Positions 29,073 through 39,439 are shown, counted from the stretch's first letter. The stretch is 40,798 nt of DNA from Akkermansia muciniphila (GCA_945860945.1 CAMASG010000019.1:1-40798); one strand, 5' to 3'. Numbers and translations are program-made. Notes: generated from the sequence alone by a model not told the origin.

Positions 29073-30508
29073 CGGGCACCTCCGTTCGATTCAGCAGTGC
29101 AACTGGCGAGTGCGGCGCACGGGCAGAACCGGCTCGCGAGCAGCTTCACCAGATTTACCACCAAGAGCAGTGAGCTGGCCAGCCAGAGAATCTCACCGAT
29201 CGTGGTGATGCGGTAAGCCCTCATCGCTGTGCGGGAGATTTGATTGAAGTCAGCGCTCGGATCGAGCAATCCCATCCACTGCTGCCAACCGGCGAACGCC
29301 AGCGGCAGCGCTACGAGCATCACGCCCGCCACAGCGAGCTTGTGGTGCCATTTCATGGGGTTGGCGCACGGCCAATCCGCATCGGCCAACCGCGGCACGA
29401 TGTGGTAAATCGCGGCGAACATCGCCATCGAAAACGCGCCGTAGAAAGCGATGTGCTTCACCGCGGCGCTGTAGTAGGTGAATTGAACCGCTTCGCTGAT
29501 GAGCGGGTTTATCGCCATCACCAGCGTCGCCAGAAGATAGAAGACCAAACCGGACCCCGCGAAGGCCAGCACGCGGCAATCGGCGCCGAACACTCGCTGA
29601 CCGCCGGCTGTGACGTGGAGATTCCACGCCACGACGAACAGCGGGAAGATCATCAACAGGCTTGCGAAGCTGCTCATCCGCACCATCCAGAGCGGCAACG
29701 GTGCGCCGCTGTGCAGGCCGGTCCAACCGCCGAGCACGAGCAGCATCCAGAAACCGATCTGCGCGTAACCGCGGCTGTAGAGCGGGCGATTGAGCAGCTT
29801 CGGCACGAGATAGAAAATCACCGCCAACGCTGCGCCGCCGAGCCAGATTTCGCGGAGCACCGCACCCGCCCACGCGTTGATGGCCGCCTGCGCGACGCCG
29901 CGCACGGGGTTAATCAAGAGGAGGCTGTGCACGGTGAGATACGCCCACGGCAACGCAAACAGGCCCGCGAGCAGATACCACTGCGAGACGTAGCTGTCGC
30001 GCTCGCGGCGTTGCAAATAGGTCGCGACCGCGCAGAGGGCGATGGCCGTGTAGGCGGTGAGCAGCGCCGGCACTGCGTAGGACGGAAACTCAAAACCTTC
30101 GTAGCCGCTGCTGTCACCAGCGAGAATGCCGCCGACACCGACCGTCACAGCGAGGTTCCAGATGATTGCACCGAGCAACGCGACGATCGGCCGAACGAGC
30201 GGCGTGCCACCGAGGCGTGCGAGCATCCAGAGCGTGACGCCGAGAATCGCTTGAGCGGCGAATCCGAAGAGGAATGCGTTGCTGGAAGCGGCGAGGATGC
30301 GGCCGTAGGTCAACTCAGCACCGCGCACGAGCAGCAGCGGTTGGTGCATCTTGAGCGAAGCAATCAATCCGAGCGAACCGGAGGCGACCAACCAGAGCAA
30401 CGCGCTGGTGAAAAGGAACAGTACCGGGGCGCGGCACGATGCGTCCACTTCCGCGGAGGCGGCTGGGGCGTTCGCGCGCGATTCGGTTTGGGTCGAGAGG
30501 CTCATCAA
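29069..30508 (-). CDS. CcoN-like (heme-copper oxidase subunit I family) protein with degenerate ligand motifs
   Basis: 479 aa, about 12 TM; CcoN-like landmarks TYGRILAASSNAFLFGF, IFYLVPKLLNRPLYS, TGLHSGAPLPLWM, AVKHIAFYGAFSMAMFAAIYHIVPRL, but most expected ligand His are absent. Confidence 0.75.
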   Translation of the reverse strand: MMSLSTQTESRANAPAASAEVDASCRAPVLFLFTSALLWLVASGSLGLIASLKMHQPLLLVRGAELTYGRILAASSNAFLFGFAAQAILGVTLWMLARLGGTPLVRPIVALLGAIIWNLAVTVGVGGILAGDSSGYEGFEFPSYAVPALLTAYTAIALCAVATYLQRRERDSYVSQWYLLAGLFALPWAYLTVHSLLLINPVRGVAQAAINAWAGAVLREIWLGGAALAVIFYLVPKLLNRPLYSRGYAQIGFWMLLVLGGWTGLHSGAPLPLWMVRMSSFASLLMIFPLFVVAWNLHVTAGGQRVFGADCRVLAFAGSGLVFYLLATLVMAINPLISEAVQFTYYSAAVKHIAFYGAFSMAMFAAIYHIVPRLADADWPCANPMKWHHKLAVAGVMLVALPLAFAGWQQWMGLLDPSADFNQISRTAMRAYRITTIGEILWLASSLLLVVNLVKLLASRFCPCAALASCTAESNGGAR

Positions 30509-30547
30509 ACAGTCGGGTTGATCAAACAGTCAGGTTGGTGTTGCGCT

Positions 30548-30919
30548 TCACTCGAAATCAATCTTCGGCAACGGCGCGATGGATTTGTCCACGCGCTGCA
30601 GCAGGTTGCTGCGGCCGGCGGCGGGGTTGTCCCATTCCTTCACCGTGAGCTTCATCGCCTCGGCGACGGGCAGACGGACAATCTTGCGCACGGGATCGAG
30701 ACGGCCGTAGTGCGTGAGCGCCTCGGTGTTGGCGACGTTCAATTCAGCAAGCGCTTTCGCGCGTTCAGCACCGCGGGCTTCGCCAACGACTGAAGGCCGC
30801 GAGGGCGAATAGCGACTGATCACCCAACCGACGAGCACGGCGACGAGCACGACGCCGATAATCTCGCGGACGTAGCGGGACTTGGTGGCCTCTGCGGCCT
30901 TGTCAGTTCCGGTGTTCAT
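30548..30919 (-). CDS. Hypothetical single-TM protein in the ACIII/cytochrome operon
   Basis: 123 aa; REIIGVVLVAVLVGWVISRY TM near the N-terminus; between actF and the ccoN-like gene, touching the actF end at 30919. Confidence 0.75.
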   Translation of the reverse strand: MNTGTDKAAEATKSRYVREIIGVVLVAVLVGWVISRYSPSRPSVVGEARGAERAKALAELNVANTEALTHYGRLDPVRKIVRLPVAEAMKLTVKEWDNPAAGRSNLLQRVDKSIAPLPKIDFE

Positions 30920-32130
30920 TAATGCTCGGCTCCCTGATGGTCACTCGCGGTACTCGGCCCGAGCGCTTCCTCGAACCGCGGATCTTTCTGCGGGTAAGGC
31001 GCGTGGGCGTGAAAATATTTGAGGAACACGAGGGCCAGCACGCCGCCGATGAACGCCATCGAGGCGAGATCGGTCAGCGCGAGGTGGATGCCGGTCGTGT
31101 GGAACACCGGCATGATGTTGTACTGCATGTCGAGGTAATGCATCAGCCAGACCCAGATGGCCATCGGGATCATCAGCTTAAGATTCAGCTTGGCGTCGAT
31201 GCGCAGCAGCAGCAGGAACGGTCCGAAGAAATGACCGAACACGGTGATCATTCCGACCGCCCACCACGTGCCTTGTTCGCGCAGCACGTACCAGAAAGTT
31301 TCCTCCGGCATGGCCGCGTTCCAGATCAGGAAGTACTGCGAGAAATGGATGTACGCGTAGAACACGGTGAAAGCAAAGAGCAGCACGCCCATGTCGTGAA
31401 ACTGGCGGCGGTGCAGGATCGGGATGTAGCCGCGGCGCTGCATCACCATCGCGATGATGTAAGCCGTGGCGAGTGTCGTCCAGACGCTGCCGGCGAAGTA
31501 ATACACACCGTACATCGTCGAGAAGAACTGGTGCTGGAGCGACTTCATCCAGTAAATCGCCGCGAGTGTGAGCGAGAAGGCGAAGATGAAGACGCCGCCG
31601 GCCGCCCATTTGCGCAGCGCGAAAGTGCATTCCACCGAACCGGTCTCGTCCTGCTTCAGCGACCAACTGCGAAGCTTGTAGCTCAGCAGTGTCCACGAAC
31701 CGAAGAGCACGGCGGCCATGATGTAGAACGTCGGCGGGTTGAAGAGCGCGACCTTCACGTGCAACGAGTGGTCCGTGTGCGGATCGATCGTCATCCACGG
31801 ATACAGCTGCGGCGCGAGCCACGCGATCGGGATGAAGAGCAGGCCCATCACCGGCAACAGGAAAGCGATGTGCTCGAGGAAACGGCGGATCGGCACCGAC
31901 CAATTCGAATCGAACAGGTGATGCAAAATCACGAGGAACATCGACCCGAGGCAGATGCTCAGGAAGAACATGAAGGAGACCAGATAGGAATAGCCGAACT
32001 GCTTCAGGTCCGAGAATGCTCCGACGACCAACCCGATGAAGCCGGCCACGACGAGCACGTACGGCAACTTGTCCCAGCCGGATCCCTCATGGGCGACGGT
32101 AGGCGTGGCGATAGCGGCAGGTGAGCTCAT
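30919..32130 (-). CDS. actF: Alternative complex III subunit ActF
   Basis: 403 aa multi-TM quinol:cytochrome c oxidoreductase quinone-binding-type subunit; last gene of the act order. Confidence 0.85.
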   Translation of the reverse strand: MSSPAAIATPTVAHEGSGWDKLPYVLVVAGFIGLVVGAFSDLKQFGYSYLVSFMFFLSICLGSMFLVILHHLFDSNWSVPIRRFLEHIAFLLPVMGLLFIPIAWLAPQLYPWMTIDPHTDHSLHVKVALFNPPTFYIMAAVLFGSWTLLSYKLRSWSLKQDETGSVECTFALRKWAAGGVFIFAFSLTLAAIYWMKSLQHQFFSTMYGVYYFAGSVWTTLATAYIIAMVMQRRGYIPILHRRQFHDMGVLLFAFTVFYAYIHFSQYFLIWNAAMPEETFWYVLREQGTWWAVGMITVFGHFFGPFLLLLRIDAKLNLKLMIPMAIWVWLMHYLDMQYNIMPVFHTTGIHLALTDLASMAFIGGVLALVFLKYFHAHAPYPQKDPRFEEALGPSTASDHQGAEH

Positions 32131-32134
32131 AGCC

Positions 32135-32749
32135 TTATTTCAATTGCGCGCGCTCGGCGGCGGAAAGTTCGTCCTCAAATCCAAGCCGGCTGCGCTGCAG
32201 AGCGCGCAGGTAGGCAACAATCGCCCAGCGGTCGTCGATCGCGATGTTCGAGCGGTAGCCGCCCATCAAATTGCGTCCGTCGGAGATGACGTGGAAAAGC
32301 TCGCCGTCCGGCAGCTTCACGATGCGTGCGTCGTGCAGGTTCGCGACCACGCCCATCGCGCCAATCTTTTTCGTGATGCCGTTGCCGTCGCCCTGCGCAC
32401 CGTGGCACGGCAGGCAGCTGATGGCGTAACGATCGCGGCCGCGAGCGAGCAGTTGCGGCGTGACCTTCACGGGCAGAAGCTCGACGAAGTTCGTCACACC
32501 CGACACGCGGCCGGTGTTCTTCGGCGTCGAGGCGAAAGGCGTGCCGCGAGCAATCGAACCCTCAACCGGAAGCTGCGAGCTGCGGCCGTTCGGCAGCAGC
32601 GCGTTCGGCTCCTGCGGGCGAAGCTTCGGCTGCCGATCCATGTCGGGGAAAATCTCCAGTGGCGGCTTGCGCGAGATGTCCCCGCGGAAACCGAGCACGC
32701 TCACCACGAGCGTCGCGACCAAAGTCAATCCGAGCACAAAGTAGCGCAT
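32135..32749 (-). CDS. actE: Alternative complex III cytochrome c subunit ActE
   Basis: 204 aa; YAISCLPCHGAQGDGNG; GELFHVISDGRNLMGGYRSNIAIDDRWAIVAYLRALQRS. Confidence 0.88.
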   Translation of the reverse strand: MRYFVLGLTLVATLVVSVLGFRGDISRKPPLEIFPDMDRQPKLRPQEPNALLPNGRSSQLPVEGSIARGTPFASTPKNTGRVSGVTNFVELLPVKVTPQLLARGRDRYAISCLPCHGAQGDGNGITKKIGAMGVVANLHDARIVKLPDGELFHVISDGRNLMGGYRSNIAIDDRWAIVAYLRALQRSRLGFEDELSAAERAQLK

Positions 32750-32750
32750 G

Positions 32751-33281
32751 TTACTCCTCCACCTGCTCGATGTGCTTGCTGCCGGCCGTCTCCAGCAGCT
32801 TGCGGGTTTCTGTCTCCGAGTACTTGCTATCGGCCGTCTCGATGACGACGTAGAACTTGTCGTGCGTCACCTGCGCGAACCGGCGGTTCCGGAGCAGCGG
32901 ATGGTGCAGGCGCGGCAGGCCGTTGAGGAAAAGCATGCCGAAGATGGTCGCGAACGACGCGAAGAGAATCGTCATCTCGTAGCTCACTGGGAAAGCGAAG
33001 AGCGGGCTGAAGAGCGGTTTGCCGCCGACGATGATGCGGTAGTCGACCGCGTTCTGGAACCAGATCATCAGCATGCCGCCGGTGTATCCGCACACGCCGC
33101 CGATGAAAGTGAACCATCCGACGGGCGAGTTTTTAATTCCCATCGCCTCGTCCATCCCGTGTACGGGGAACGGCGTGTGGACATCCCAACTCTTGAAGCC
33201 GGCCGCGTTCACGGCGCGCGCTGCGGCCATCACGTCCGCCGGCGTGTCGAACTCCGCGATGACTCCGTAAGGCTTGCTCAT
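32751..33281 (-). CDS. actD: DUF3341 protein, alternative complex III ActD
   Basis: 176 aa; YGVIAEFDTPADVMAAARAVNAAGFKSWDVHTPFPVHGMDEAMG. Confidence 0.92.
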   Translation of the reverse strand: MSKPYGVIAEFDTPADVMAAARAVNAAGFKSWDVHTPFPVHGMDEAMGIKNSPVGWFTFIGGVCGYTGGMLMIWFQNAVDYRIIVGGKPLFSPLFAFPVSYEMTILFASFATIFGMLFLNGLPRLHHPLLRNRRFAQVTHDKFYVVIETADSKYSETETRKLLETAGSKHIEQVEE

Positions 33282-34708
33282 CAGTGGTGCCCTCCCTTGG
33301 CGCCGCCCAGCGGGTGGTGCGGATCGGCCTGCGGCGTGACGCCTTTCACTTCAGCAATCGCGATCATTGGCAGGAACCGCATAAACAACAGGAACAGCGT
33401 GCAGAACAATCCGAAGCTGCCGACGAATGTCAGAATGTCCACGTAGGTCGGGCTGAAGTAACCCCAACTCGACGGCAGGTAATCGCGGTGCAGCGACGTC
33501 ACGATGATGACGAAGCGTTCAAACCACATCCCGATGTTCACGAAGATGGAGATGATGAACACCGCCACCAAGTTGGTGCGGATTGTCTTGAACCAGAAAA
33601 GCTGCGGGCAAATCACGTTGCACGAAATCATGCTCCAGTAAGCCCACCAGTACGGGCCGAACGCGCGGTTCTTGAAGGCGTACAGTTCGTTCGGGTTGCC
33701 GCCGTACCACGCGATGAAGAACTCCATCCCGTACGCGTAAGCGACAATCGAGCCGGTGGCCAACACCACTTTGCCCATCAAATCCACGTGACGCACCGTG
33801 ATCAAATCTTCCAGACCGAACAGCGTGCGGATCGGGATCATCAGCGTCAGCACCATGCCGAAGCCGGAGAAAATCGCGCCCGCGACGAAGTACGGCGGGA
33901 AGATCGTCGTGTGCCAACCCGGCACCTGCGACACGGCGAAGTCGAATGACACGATCGAGTGCACGGAGAGGACGAGCGGGGTGGAGAGACCGGCGAGCAG
34001 CAGGTACGCCTTCTCGTAGTTGCTCCAGTGGCGGTTCGAGCCGGTCCAGCCGAGCGCGAAGAAACCGTACGCGAACTTACGCACTTTGCTCGTCGCGCGG
34101 TCACGCATCGTGGCGAGGTCGGGGATGAGGCCAACGTACCAGAAGAGGAGCGAGACCGTGCCGTAGGTCGAGACCGCGAAAACGTCCCACAGCAGCGGGG
34201 AACGGAACTGCGGCCAGAGGCCGTTGCCGTTCGGCACCGGCGCCAAGAAAATCGGCGCAAGCCAAACGCGGCCGACGTGCACGAGCGGGAAAATACCGGC
34301 GCACGCCACAGCGAAGAGCGTCATGGCTTCCGCCGCGCGATTGATGGATGTGCGCCACTTCTGACGCAGCAGGAAAAGAATCGCTGAAATCAGCGTGCCG
34401 GCGTGGCCGATGCCGATCCAGAAAACGAAGTTCGTGATGTCCCACGCCCAGCCGGCAGGCTGGTTCAGACCCCACACGCCGACGCCGGTCGAGATGAGGT
34501 AGCCAATCATCGCGAACATCATTCCCGCCACGGAGGCGCTGATGAGGAAGGCCGGCCACCACCACTTGGGCGTGGGGCCTTCGACGATGGAAGCGACGCG
34601 GTCGGAAATCCAGCCGAGGCTGCGCTGGTTCAACACCAACGGCTCGCGCTCCAGCGCCTTGGGCGTGGAGCCTTTCGTGGCCCATTTATTCTCAACGACG
34701 GGAGCCAT
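33281..34708 (-). CDS. actC: NrfD/PsrC-like membrane subunit, ActC
   Basis: 475 aa multi-TM NrfD family; [39 protein letters not shown]. Confidence 0.92.
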   Translation of the reverse strand: MAPVVENKWATKGSTPKALEREPLVLNQRSLGWISDRVASIVEGPTPKWWWPAFLISASVAGMMFAMIGYLISTGVGVWGLNQPAGWAWDITNFVFWIGIGHAGTLISAILFLLRQKWRTSINRAAEAMTLFAVACAGIFPLVHVGRVWLAPIFLAPVPNGNGLWPQFRSPLLWDVFAVSTYGTVSLLFWYVGLIPDLATMRDRATSKVRKFAYGFFALGWTGSNRHWSNYEKAYLLLAGLSTPLVLSVHSIVSFDFAVSQVPGWHTTIFPPYFVAGAIFSGFGMVLTLMIPIRTLFGLEDLITVRHVDLMGKVVLATGSIVAYAYGMEFFIAWYGGNPNELYAFKNRAFGPYWWAYWSMISCNVICPQLFWFKTIRTNLVAVFIISIFVNIGMWFERFVIIVTSLHRDYLPSSWGYFSPTYVDILTFVGSFGLFCTLFLLFMRFLPMIAIAEVKGVTPQADPHHPLGGAKGGHH

Positions 34709-37700
34709 TAGTGCGCTCCTTTCTTGGCCTCGTGCCCGCTCTTGCCGTTGTCTCCGGCTTTGTGGTCAACGAACGGACTGGCGTTCTTCTCGAACTTCTC
34801 GCCAGTGTGCTCGGTGAGGCTGAACGGATATTCGTGGTAATCAGGCATCGCCGGATTCGGGTTGCGAACCTTGGCGAGATAAGTGACGCGCGCACGATTG
34901 TCGAGGAAGCCGAGCACCGCGTAGTCGCGCGCCTGCAACTTGAGCTGCGAGACGTGGCTCTTGGGATCGAGGATGTTTCCGAAAACAATCGCCTCGGCGG
35001 GGCAAGCCTGCTGGCAAGCGGTCTTCAGAGCGCCATCGCGCACGGCGACATCGCCGGAGGCTCCGACCTTCACCTTTTGGGCGATCTTGGCCTGCTCGAT
35101 GCGCTGCACGCAGAACGTGCACTTCTCCATCACGCCGCGCATGCGGACGCTCACCTCTGGGTTGCGGGCGAGCTTGAGCAACTCCCATTCATCGGACGGA
35201 CGCTTCGCGAGCGGTCCAGCGTAAAGGTTCTCAATCGGGCGCTTATTGTAATCGAAGAAATTGAACCGGCGCACTTTCCACGCGCAGTTGTTCGAGCAGT
35301 AACGCGTGCCGATGCAGCGGTTGTAGGTCATCAGGTTGAGACCTTCCTCGTCGTGCACGGTCGCGTTGACGGGGCAAACAGTCTCGCACGGGGCATTCTC
35401 GCAATGCTGGCAGAGCATCGGCTGGTTGACGACCTGCGGTTCGTCGATCCAATCGAGCTTGACCTGATCCACGTCCGTGCCGGTCTCGTTGCGCTTGAGA
35501 TTCGGCAGGCCGGTGAAATAACGGTCGATGCGCATCCAGTGCATCTCGCGGCCGCGGATCACTTGATCCTTGCCGACGATCGGGATGTTGTTCTCGCTCT
35601 GACAAGCGATGACGCACGCCGAGCAGCCGACGCACATGTTCAGATCAATCGACATGCCCCACTGATGCACATCGCTCTTGAGCGTGGGGTGGGTGGTGTA
35701 CGGATGCTCGTAAATCGGGAGCGGCAGGCCGGTCTTCGGATCCACCGGGATGTGCTTGGCATGGGCTGGCGAATCCAGATCCATATTCTTCGCGAAATCC
35801 GGCTTCTTATTGAACTGCGCCAGATTCGCCTCGCGCACGATCGGACGGCCTTCCATCGACCAATGATCCTGCGTGCAGGCGAACGGGGAAACGGAACCGG
35901 TCTTCGAAAGTGTCGCGCCCGCGGCGAAGTGGACCGCCGTCGTGGTGCGGAGCTTGTAGGCGTTGAAGCCGACCGTGTCCTGCTTCAGGAAATCCGCGCC
36001 GCGGCTGCTGCTGCCGCCGGGGATTCCGGGGCGCATCGGATTGTTGCTCGGCTTGAAATTGGCGATGCGACCTCCCTTTTCGCGGCCGTAGCCCAGAGCG
36101 ATGCCGACGGTGAAATCCGCTTGGCCGGGCTGAATCCAGATCGGGCCCTTCACGCTGCGCACGCCGAGCTTGAGATCGACCACGTCGTTGTTCTGAACAC
36201 CGAGCGCGGCGGCCGTCTTGCGGCTCATCAGCACCGCGTTGTCCCACGTGATCTTCGTGATCGGATCAGGCAACTCCTGCAGCCAGCCGTTGTTCGAGAA
36301 CCGGCCGTCGTCGAGGCTGTAGTCGCGTGTGAAAATGACTTCGAGATTGTCCACGCCCGCCGCCTTCGCAGCCACGCTGGCCGCCACCGGCACCACCACT
36401 TCGTTCAGCACCACATCCACCGGCTTGGCCGTGCTGCCGGCGAGGAAGCCGTCGTGCAGGAACCTCTTCCACTTCTCCTCGGTGTTGCCGCCGTTGGAGA
36501 GCGCCTTGAACGTTTCGCGCGTGAGATCGTAAGGCTTGGTCGCGGCGAGACCCGCGAGGCGCGCGAGCACTTCGACCTCGGTCAATCCGTCAAAGAGCGG
36601 CGCGATGAGCGGCTGCACCGGGACCAGCGTGCCGTCGCTCGTCCGGGCGTCGCCCCACGTCTCGAGATAATGCGCGGCGGGCAGATGCAGAGCCGCACCG
36701 GCAGCGAACGTCTCATCCTCGTAATATCCGAGGCGGACGACGGTCTTGGCCTTCTTCTGCGCGGCGGCCCAGTCGAGATCCGACGGAGCGTTGTAAGCGG
36801 GGTTGCCACCGAGAATCACGAGCGTGGAAACTTGGCCAGCCTTCAACACCCCAGCGAGCGCGTTCAGGTTGTCTTCGGACGGCGCGGGCGCGGGCAGGAA
36901 CTGGACGGTCTTGCCGTTGTTGCCGAGCGCGGCGTTGATGGCGTGCGCGAAAAGATGGACGGCGAGCGGCTGGCGATGGCCGGCGAGCACCAGCGAGCTG
37001 CCCTTGTGCTTGAGCAAGTCATTCGCGCATTCCTCGGCCCACTTCTGCTCGTGTGCGCTGAAACCCGCGGGCCAATTCACTGCCTGTCCGCGGGCCTTCG
37101 CGAGAACGGCGGCGGCGAGCACAGCCACGCCCGACGCAGCAATGCGCAGACGATGATCGGCGTTCGCGCCGGTCTGGCTCATCAATGGCTCGGCCACGTA
37201 AAGCCGGTTCATCTTGTCGCCCGGCTTAGAAATCTTGCGGCCCTTCGCGAAGTCACGGATCGAACGCTGCGCGTCCTCTTCGCCGCCGATGAAATCGCAA
37301 TCGAGCGAGAGGATCACCTCCGCCTTGTCGATCTGCGGATACGGGCGCACGTCCTGACCGTACGCGGCGCGAGCGGAGGCGCGGTGGATGTCGAAGTCCA
37401 CGGGCTCATAGACGAACCAGCGGGCCTTCGGGAACTTCTCGGCGACGAGCTGCTGCACGCGCGTGCGCGTCGGCGAATTACTCCGCTCGAAGAGGAAACA
37501 GAGGCCTTCGCCCCCATTCGCGGCGGCGGCGGTGGAAAGCGCGGACAGCTTCGCCAGCGCTTCCTCGCGGGAGATTGTTTTGCTCTCGGCACGGAAATTG
37601 CGCGCACGATCGGCGTCGTAAAGATTGAGCAGCGAAGCCTGCGCGAACACGTCCGTGCCGCCGGTGGCCTGCGGGTGTTCCTTGTTGCCTTCGACCTTCA

Positions 37701-38064
37701 CAGGCCGGCCGTCGTGGGATTTCACGAGCAGCGGCACCGCACCCGCGCGCGTCGGCATCGACGTCGCGTAATACTGCGCCACGCCGTGGATGTACCCTTC
37801 GGGCTGCTTGGTGAACGGGACAATCTTCTCGACCGGCCGGCGGCAACCGGTGCCGATGAGTCCGAGACCGGCCAGCGCGAACGGCGCGGCCATTAGCTTG
37901 ATGAAATCGCGGCGGGTGCTCTCGTCCTGCAGATCGCTCGCGCCAGAGGGGAACTCGCGCGTGGCCCAGTCCTTGAACTCGGGAGTGTCGGAGAGTTGCT
38001 CGAGGCTGCGCCAATAGACGACGCCGTTATCCGGCTCTGGAGAGACAGGGGGAATCGTTTTCAT
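34708..38064 (-). CDS. actB: ActB: molybdopterin-oxidoreductase-like plus Fe-S ferredoxin fusion
   Basis: Start [50 protein letters not shown] Tat/lipobox; [44 protein letters not shown]...CQQACP. Confidence 0.95.
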   Translation of the reverse strand: MKTIPPVSPEPDNGVVYWRSLEQLSDTPEFKDWATREFPSGASDLQDESTRRDFIKLMAAPFALAGLGLIGTGCRRPVEKIVPFTKQPEGYIHGVAQYYATSMPTRAGAVPLLVKSHDGRPVKVEGNKEHPQATGGTDVFAQASLLNLYDADRARNFRAESKTISREEALAKLSALSTAAAANGGEGLCFLFERSNSPTRTRVQQLVAEKFPKARWFVYEPVDFDIHRASARAAYGQDVRPYPQIDKAEVILSLDCDFIGGEEDAQRSIRDFAKGRKISKPGDKMNRLYVAEPLMSQTGANADHRLRIAASGVAVLAAAVLAKARGQAVNWPAGFSAHEQKWAEECANDLLKHKGSSLVLAGHRQPLAVHLFAHAINAALGNNGKTVQFLPAPAPSEDNLNALAGVLKAGQVSTLVILGGNPAYNAPSDLDWAAAQKKAKTVVRLGYYEDETFAAGAALHLPAAHYLETWGDARTSDGTLVPVQPLIAPLFDGLTEVEVLARLAGLAATKPYDLTRETFKALSNGGNTEEKWKRFLHDGFLAGSTAKPVDVVLNEVVVPVAASVAAKAAGVDNLEVIFTRDYSLDDGRFSNNGWLQELPDPITKITWDNAVLMSRKTAAALGVQNNDVVDLKLGVRSVKGPIWIQPGQADFTVGIALGYGREKGGRIANFKPSNNPMRPGIPGGSSSRGADFLKQDTVGFNAYKLRTTTAVHFAAGATLSKTGSVSPFACTQDHWSMEGRPIVREANLAQFNKKPDFAKNMDLDSPAHAKHIPVDPKTGLPLPIYEHPYTTHPTLKSDVHQWGMSIDLNMCVGCSACVIACQSENNIPIVGKDQVIRGREMHWMRIDRYFTGLPNLKRNETGTDVDQVKLDWIDEPQVVNQPMLCQHCENAPCETVCPVNATVHDEEGLNLMTYNRCIGTRYCSNNCAWKVRRFNFFDYNKRPIENLYAGPLAKRPSDEWELLKLARNPEVSVRMRGVMEKCTFCVQRIEQAKIAQKVKVGASGDVAVRDGALKTACQQACPAEAIVFGNILDPKSHVSQLKLQARDYAVLGFLDNRARVTYLAKVRNPNPAMPDYHEYPFSLTEHTGEKFEKNASPFVDHKAGDNGKSGHEAKKGAH

Positions 38065-38711
38065 CGATGGCAGGCGGAGCAATTCTGCGAGGCGTTGACC
38101 TTCCAGTCGTGGACGAACTTCGCGCCATCACGCTGGGCAAAGCCCGGTGGTGCCTGCCAATTGAGGTTATACACTTGGTCGGGCGGACGAATCTTCTCAG
38201 CAGGGTTGCGGTGGCAATCGACGCAGAAGCTCATCGAGAGCGGCTTCTCGTGCCGCACCTCGTCCATCTTGTCGACGCGCCCGTGGCAATGCACGCAGCT
38301 CACACCGCGGTTCACGTGGACCGAGTGGTTGAAAAACACGTAGTCCGGCGTCTTGTGAATCTGCGTCCACGCGATCGGCACGTTGTTGGAATAGCTGTTG
38401 CGCACCAGCGTCAGCTTCGGATCATCCTTCAGCACTTGGTTGTGGCAGTTCATGCACGTGCTCGCCGCCGGCACGTTCGAGTACCACGATTTCTCCACGC
38501 CGTTGTGGCAGTAGCGGCAGTCGAGGCCGAGTTGGCCCGCGTGGATCGTGTGCGAGAACGCCACCGGCTGCACCGGCTGGTAGCCGACGTTCGCGTACTT
38601 GTTGGTGAAGTAGTAGGTCACGCCGGCCGCCGCCGCGCCACCCACGAGCACCGCACCGGTGATGAGCCACACCGGCAACCGGTTCGTCCACTTTGGAAAA
38701 ATATCAGACAT
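38061..38711 (-). CDS. actA: ActA: pentaheme cytochrome c (cytochrome c3-like)
   Basis: Start MSDIFPKWTNRLPVW; five CxxCH motifs (CRYCH, CMNCH, CVHCH, CVDCH, CSACH); ATGA overlap with actB. Confidence 0.93.
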   Translation of the reverse strand: MSDIFPKWTNRLPVWLITGAVLVGGAAAAGVTYYFTNKYANVGYQPVQPVAFSHTIHAGQLGLDCRYCHNGVEKSWYSNVPAASTCMNCHNQVLKDDPKLTLVRNSYSNNVPIAWTQIHKTPDYVFFNHSVHVNRGVSCVHCHGRVDKMDEVRHEKPLSMSFCVDCHRNPAEKIRPPDQVYNLNWQAPPGFAQRDGAKFVHDWKVNASQNCSACHR

Positions 38712-38765
38712 GCCAAAAAATAGCGGGGCGAAGCCTAGCGGCATCCAGCGCGAGCGCAAGCCGTT

Positions 38766-38783
38766 TTGTGATTTTTTTCACAA
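38766..38783. promoter_or_regulatory. CRP/FNR-superfamily-type operator upstream of actA
   Basis: TTGTGA-N6-TCACAA perfect palindrome, 55 nt upstream of the actA ATG. Confidence 0.65.
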
Positions 38784-38978
38784 GCGCCACAAGAAAGTAG
38801 CCCGCGTCACACAGCGTATCGCCCCATCTGATGGCCCGATGCAGGGAGAATCACGCCGAGTGATGGCAGCACGGGATTCTCCCGCGGTCGCTTTCTGCCG
38901 GTGAAACGTGGCCAATCTACCTCAAGCCCCCATTCGCGCAAGACCGAGTTATCCACGCCCCCTCCGCAAAAAGAAAAA

Positions 38979-38999
38979 GACCGAGGGTTCACCTCGGTC
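38979..38999 (-). terminator. Intrinsic terminator of the small-protein gene at 39042-39431
   Basis: Perfect 8-bp stem GACCGAGG (38979-38986)/CCTCGGTC (38992-38999), 5-nt loop; minus strand continues into TTTTTCTTTTT (38978-38968). Confidence 0.88.
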
Positions 39000-39041
39000 C
39001 GACTGCCCTGCACATCTCAGCCCCGCACCACCTCAACCACC

Positions 39042-39431
39042 CTACGCCGCCGCGGCCGCATCCGGCGGCAACGCCTCCCCTTCAGGCCCCTTGCGGGTCA
39101 GACCACTGCTCCGCTCGTCATATGGCACATAGCCCATCGCACGATACAGCGCCGAGTTCGGCCCGAACGCCGGGTCCGCCTTCACCCCATCCACCACGCG
39201 ACGGCAGAACTCCGCCAACACCGCGTCCTCCAAATCGCGCCCCTTGGCCGCCAGCTCCCGCTGCAGCTCGGCCAGCTCGATGACCTTCCGCGCGTCCTCG
39301 CTCTTCCCCCATTGCACGAGGAACGCCGCCAAGGTCAACCCGCCGAAGCTGGCCTCCTTCGCCACTTCATCCCACGCCTTCAGCATCTTGTCCGCCCGCT
39401 CTTTGATGTATTTGTTGTTGATGTGTGCCAT
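39042..39431 (-). CDS. Small uncharacterised protein, predicted mostly helical
   Basis: MAHINNKYIKERADKMLKAWDEVAKEASFGGLTLAAFLVQWGKSEDARKVIELAELQRELAAKGRDLEDAVLAEFCRRVVDGVKADPAFGPNSALYRAMGYVPYDERSSGLTRKGPEGEALPPDAAAA; own terminator. The ORF extends to 39488. Confidence 0.75.
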   Translation of the reverse strand: MAHINNKYIKERADKMLKAWDEVAKEASFGGLTLAAFLVQWGKSEDARKVIELAELQRELAAKGRDLEDAVLAEFCRRVVDGVKADPAFGPNSALYRAMGYVPYDERSSGLTRKGPEGEALPPDAAAAA

Positions 39432-39439
39432 AGTTTTGT

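Noticed and set aside
29240-30793. 517-aa plus-strand ORF antisense to the CcoN-like gene
   Set aside because: Shadow ORF; the minus-strand product has clear TM segments and operon overlaps.
34711-37896. 1061-aa plus-strand ORF antisense to actB
   Set aside because: Low-complexity Arg/His/Glu-rich product with no recognisable domain, exactly opposite a clearly conserved gene; a typical shadow ORF in GC-rich DNA.
38807-39013. 68-aa minus-strand ORF upstream of actA
   Set aside because: Overlaps the intrinsic terminator and inverted repeats; no SD or recognisable domain.
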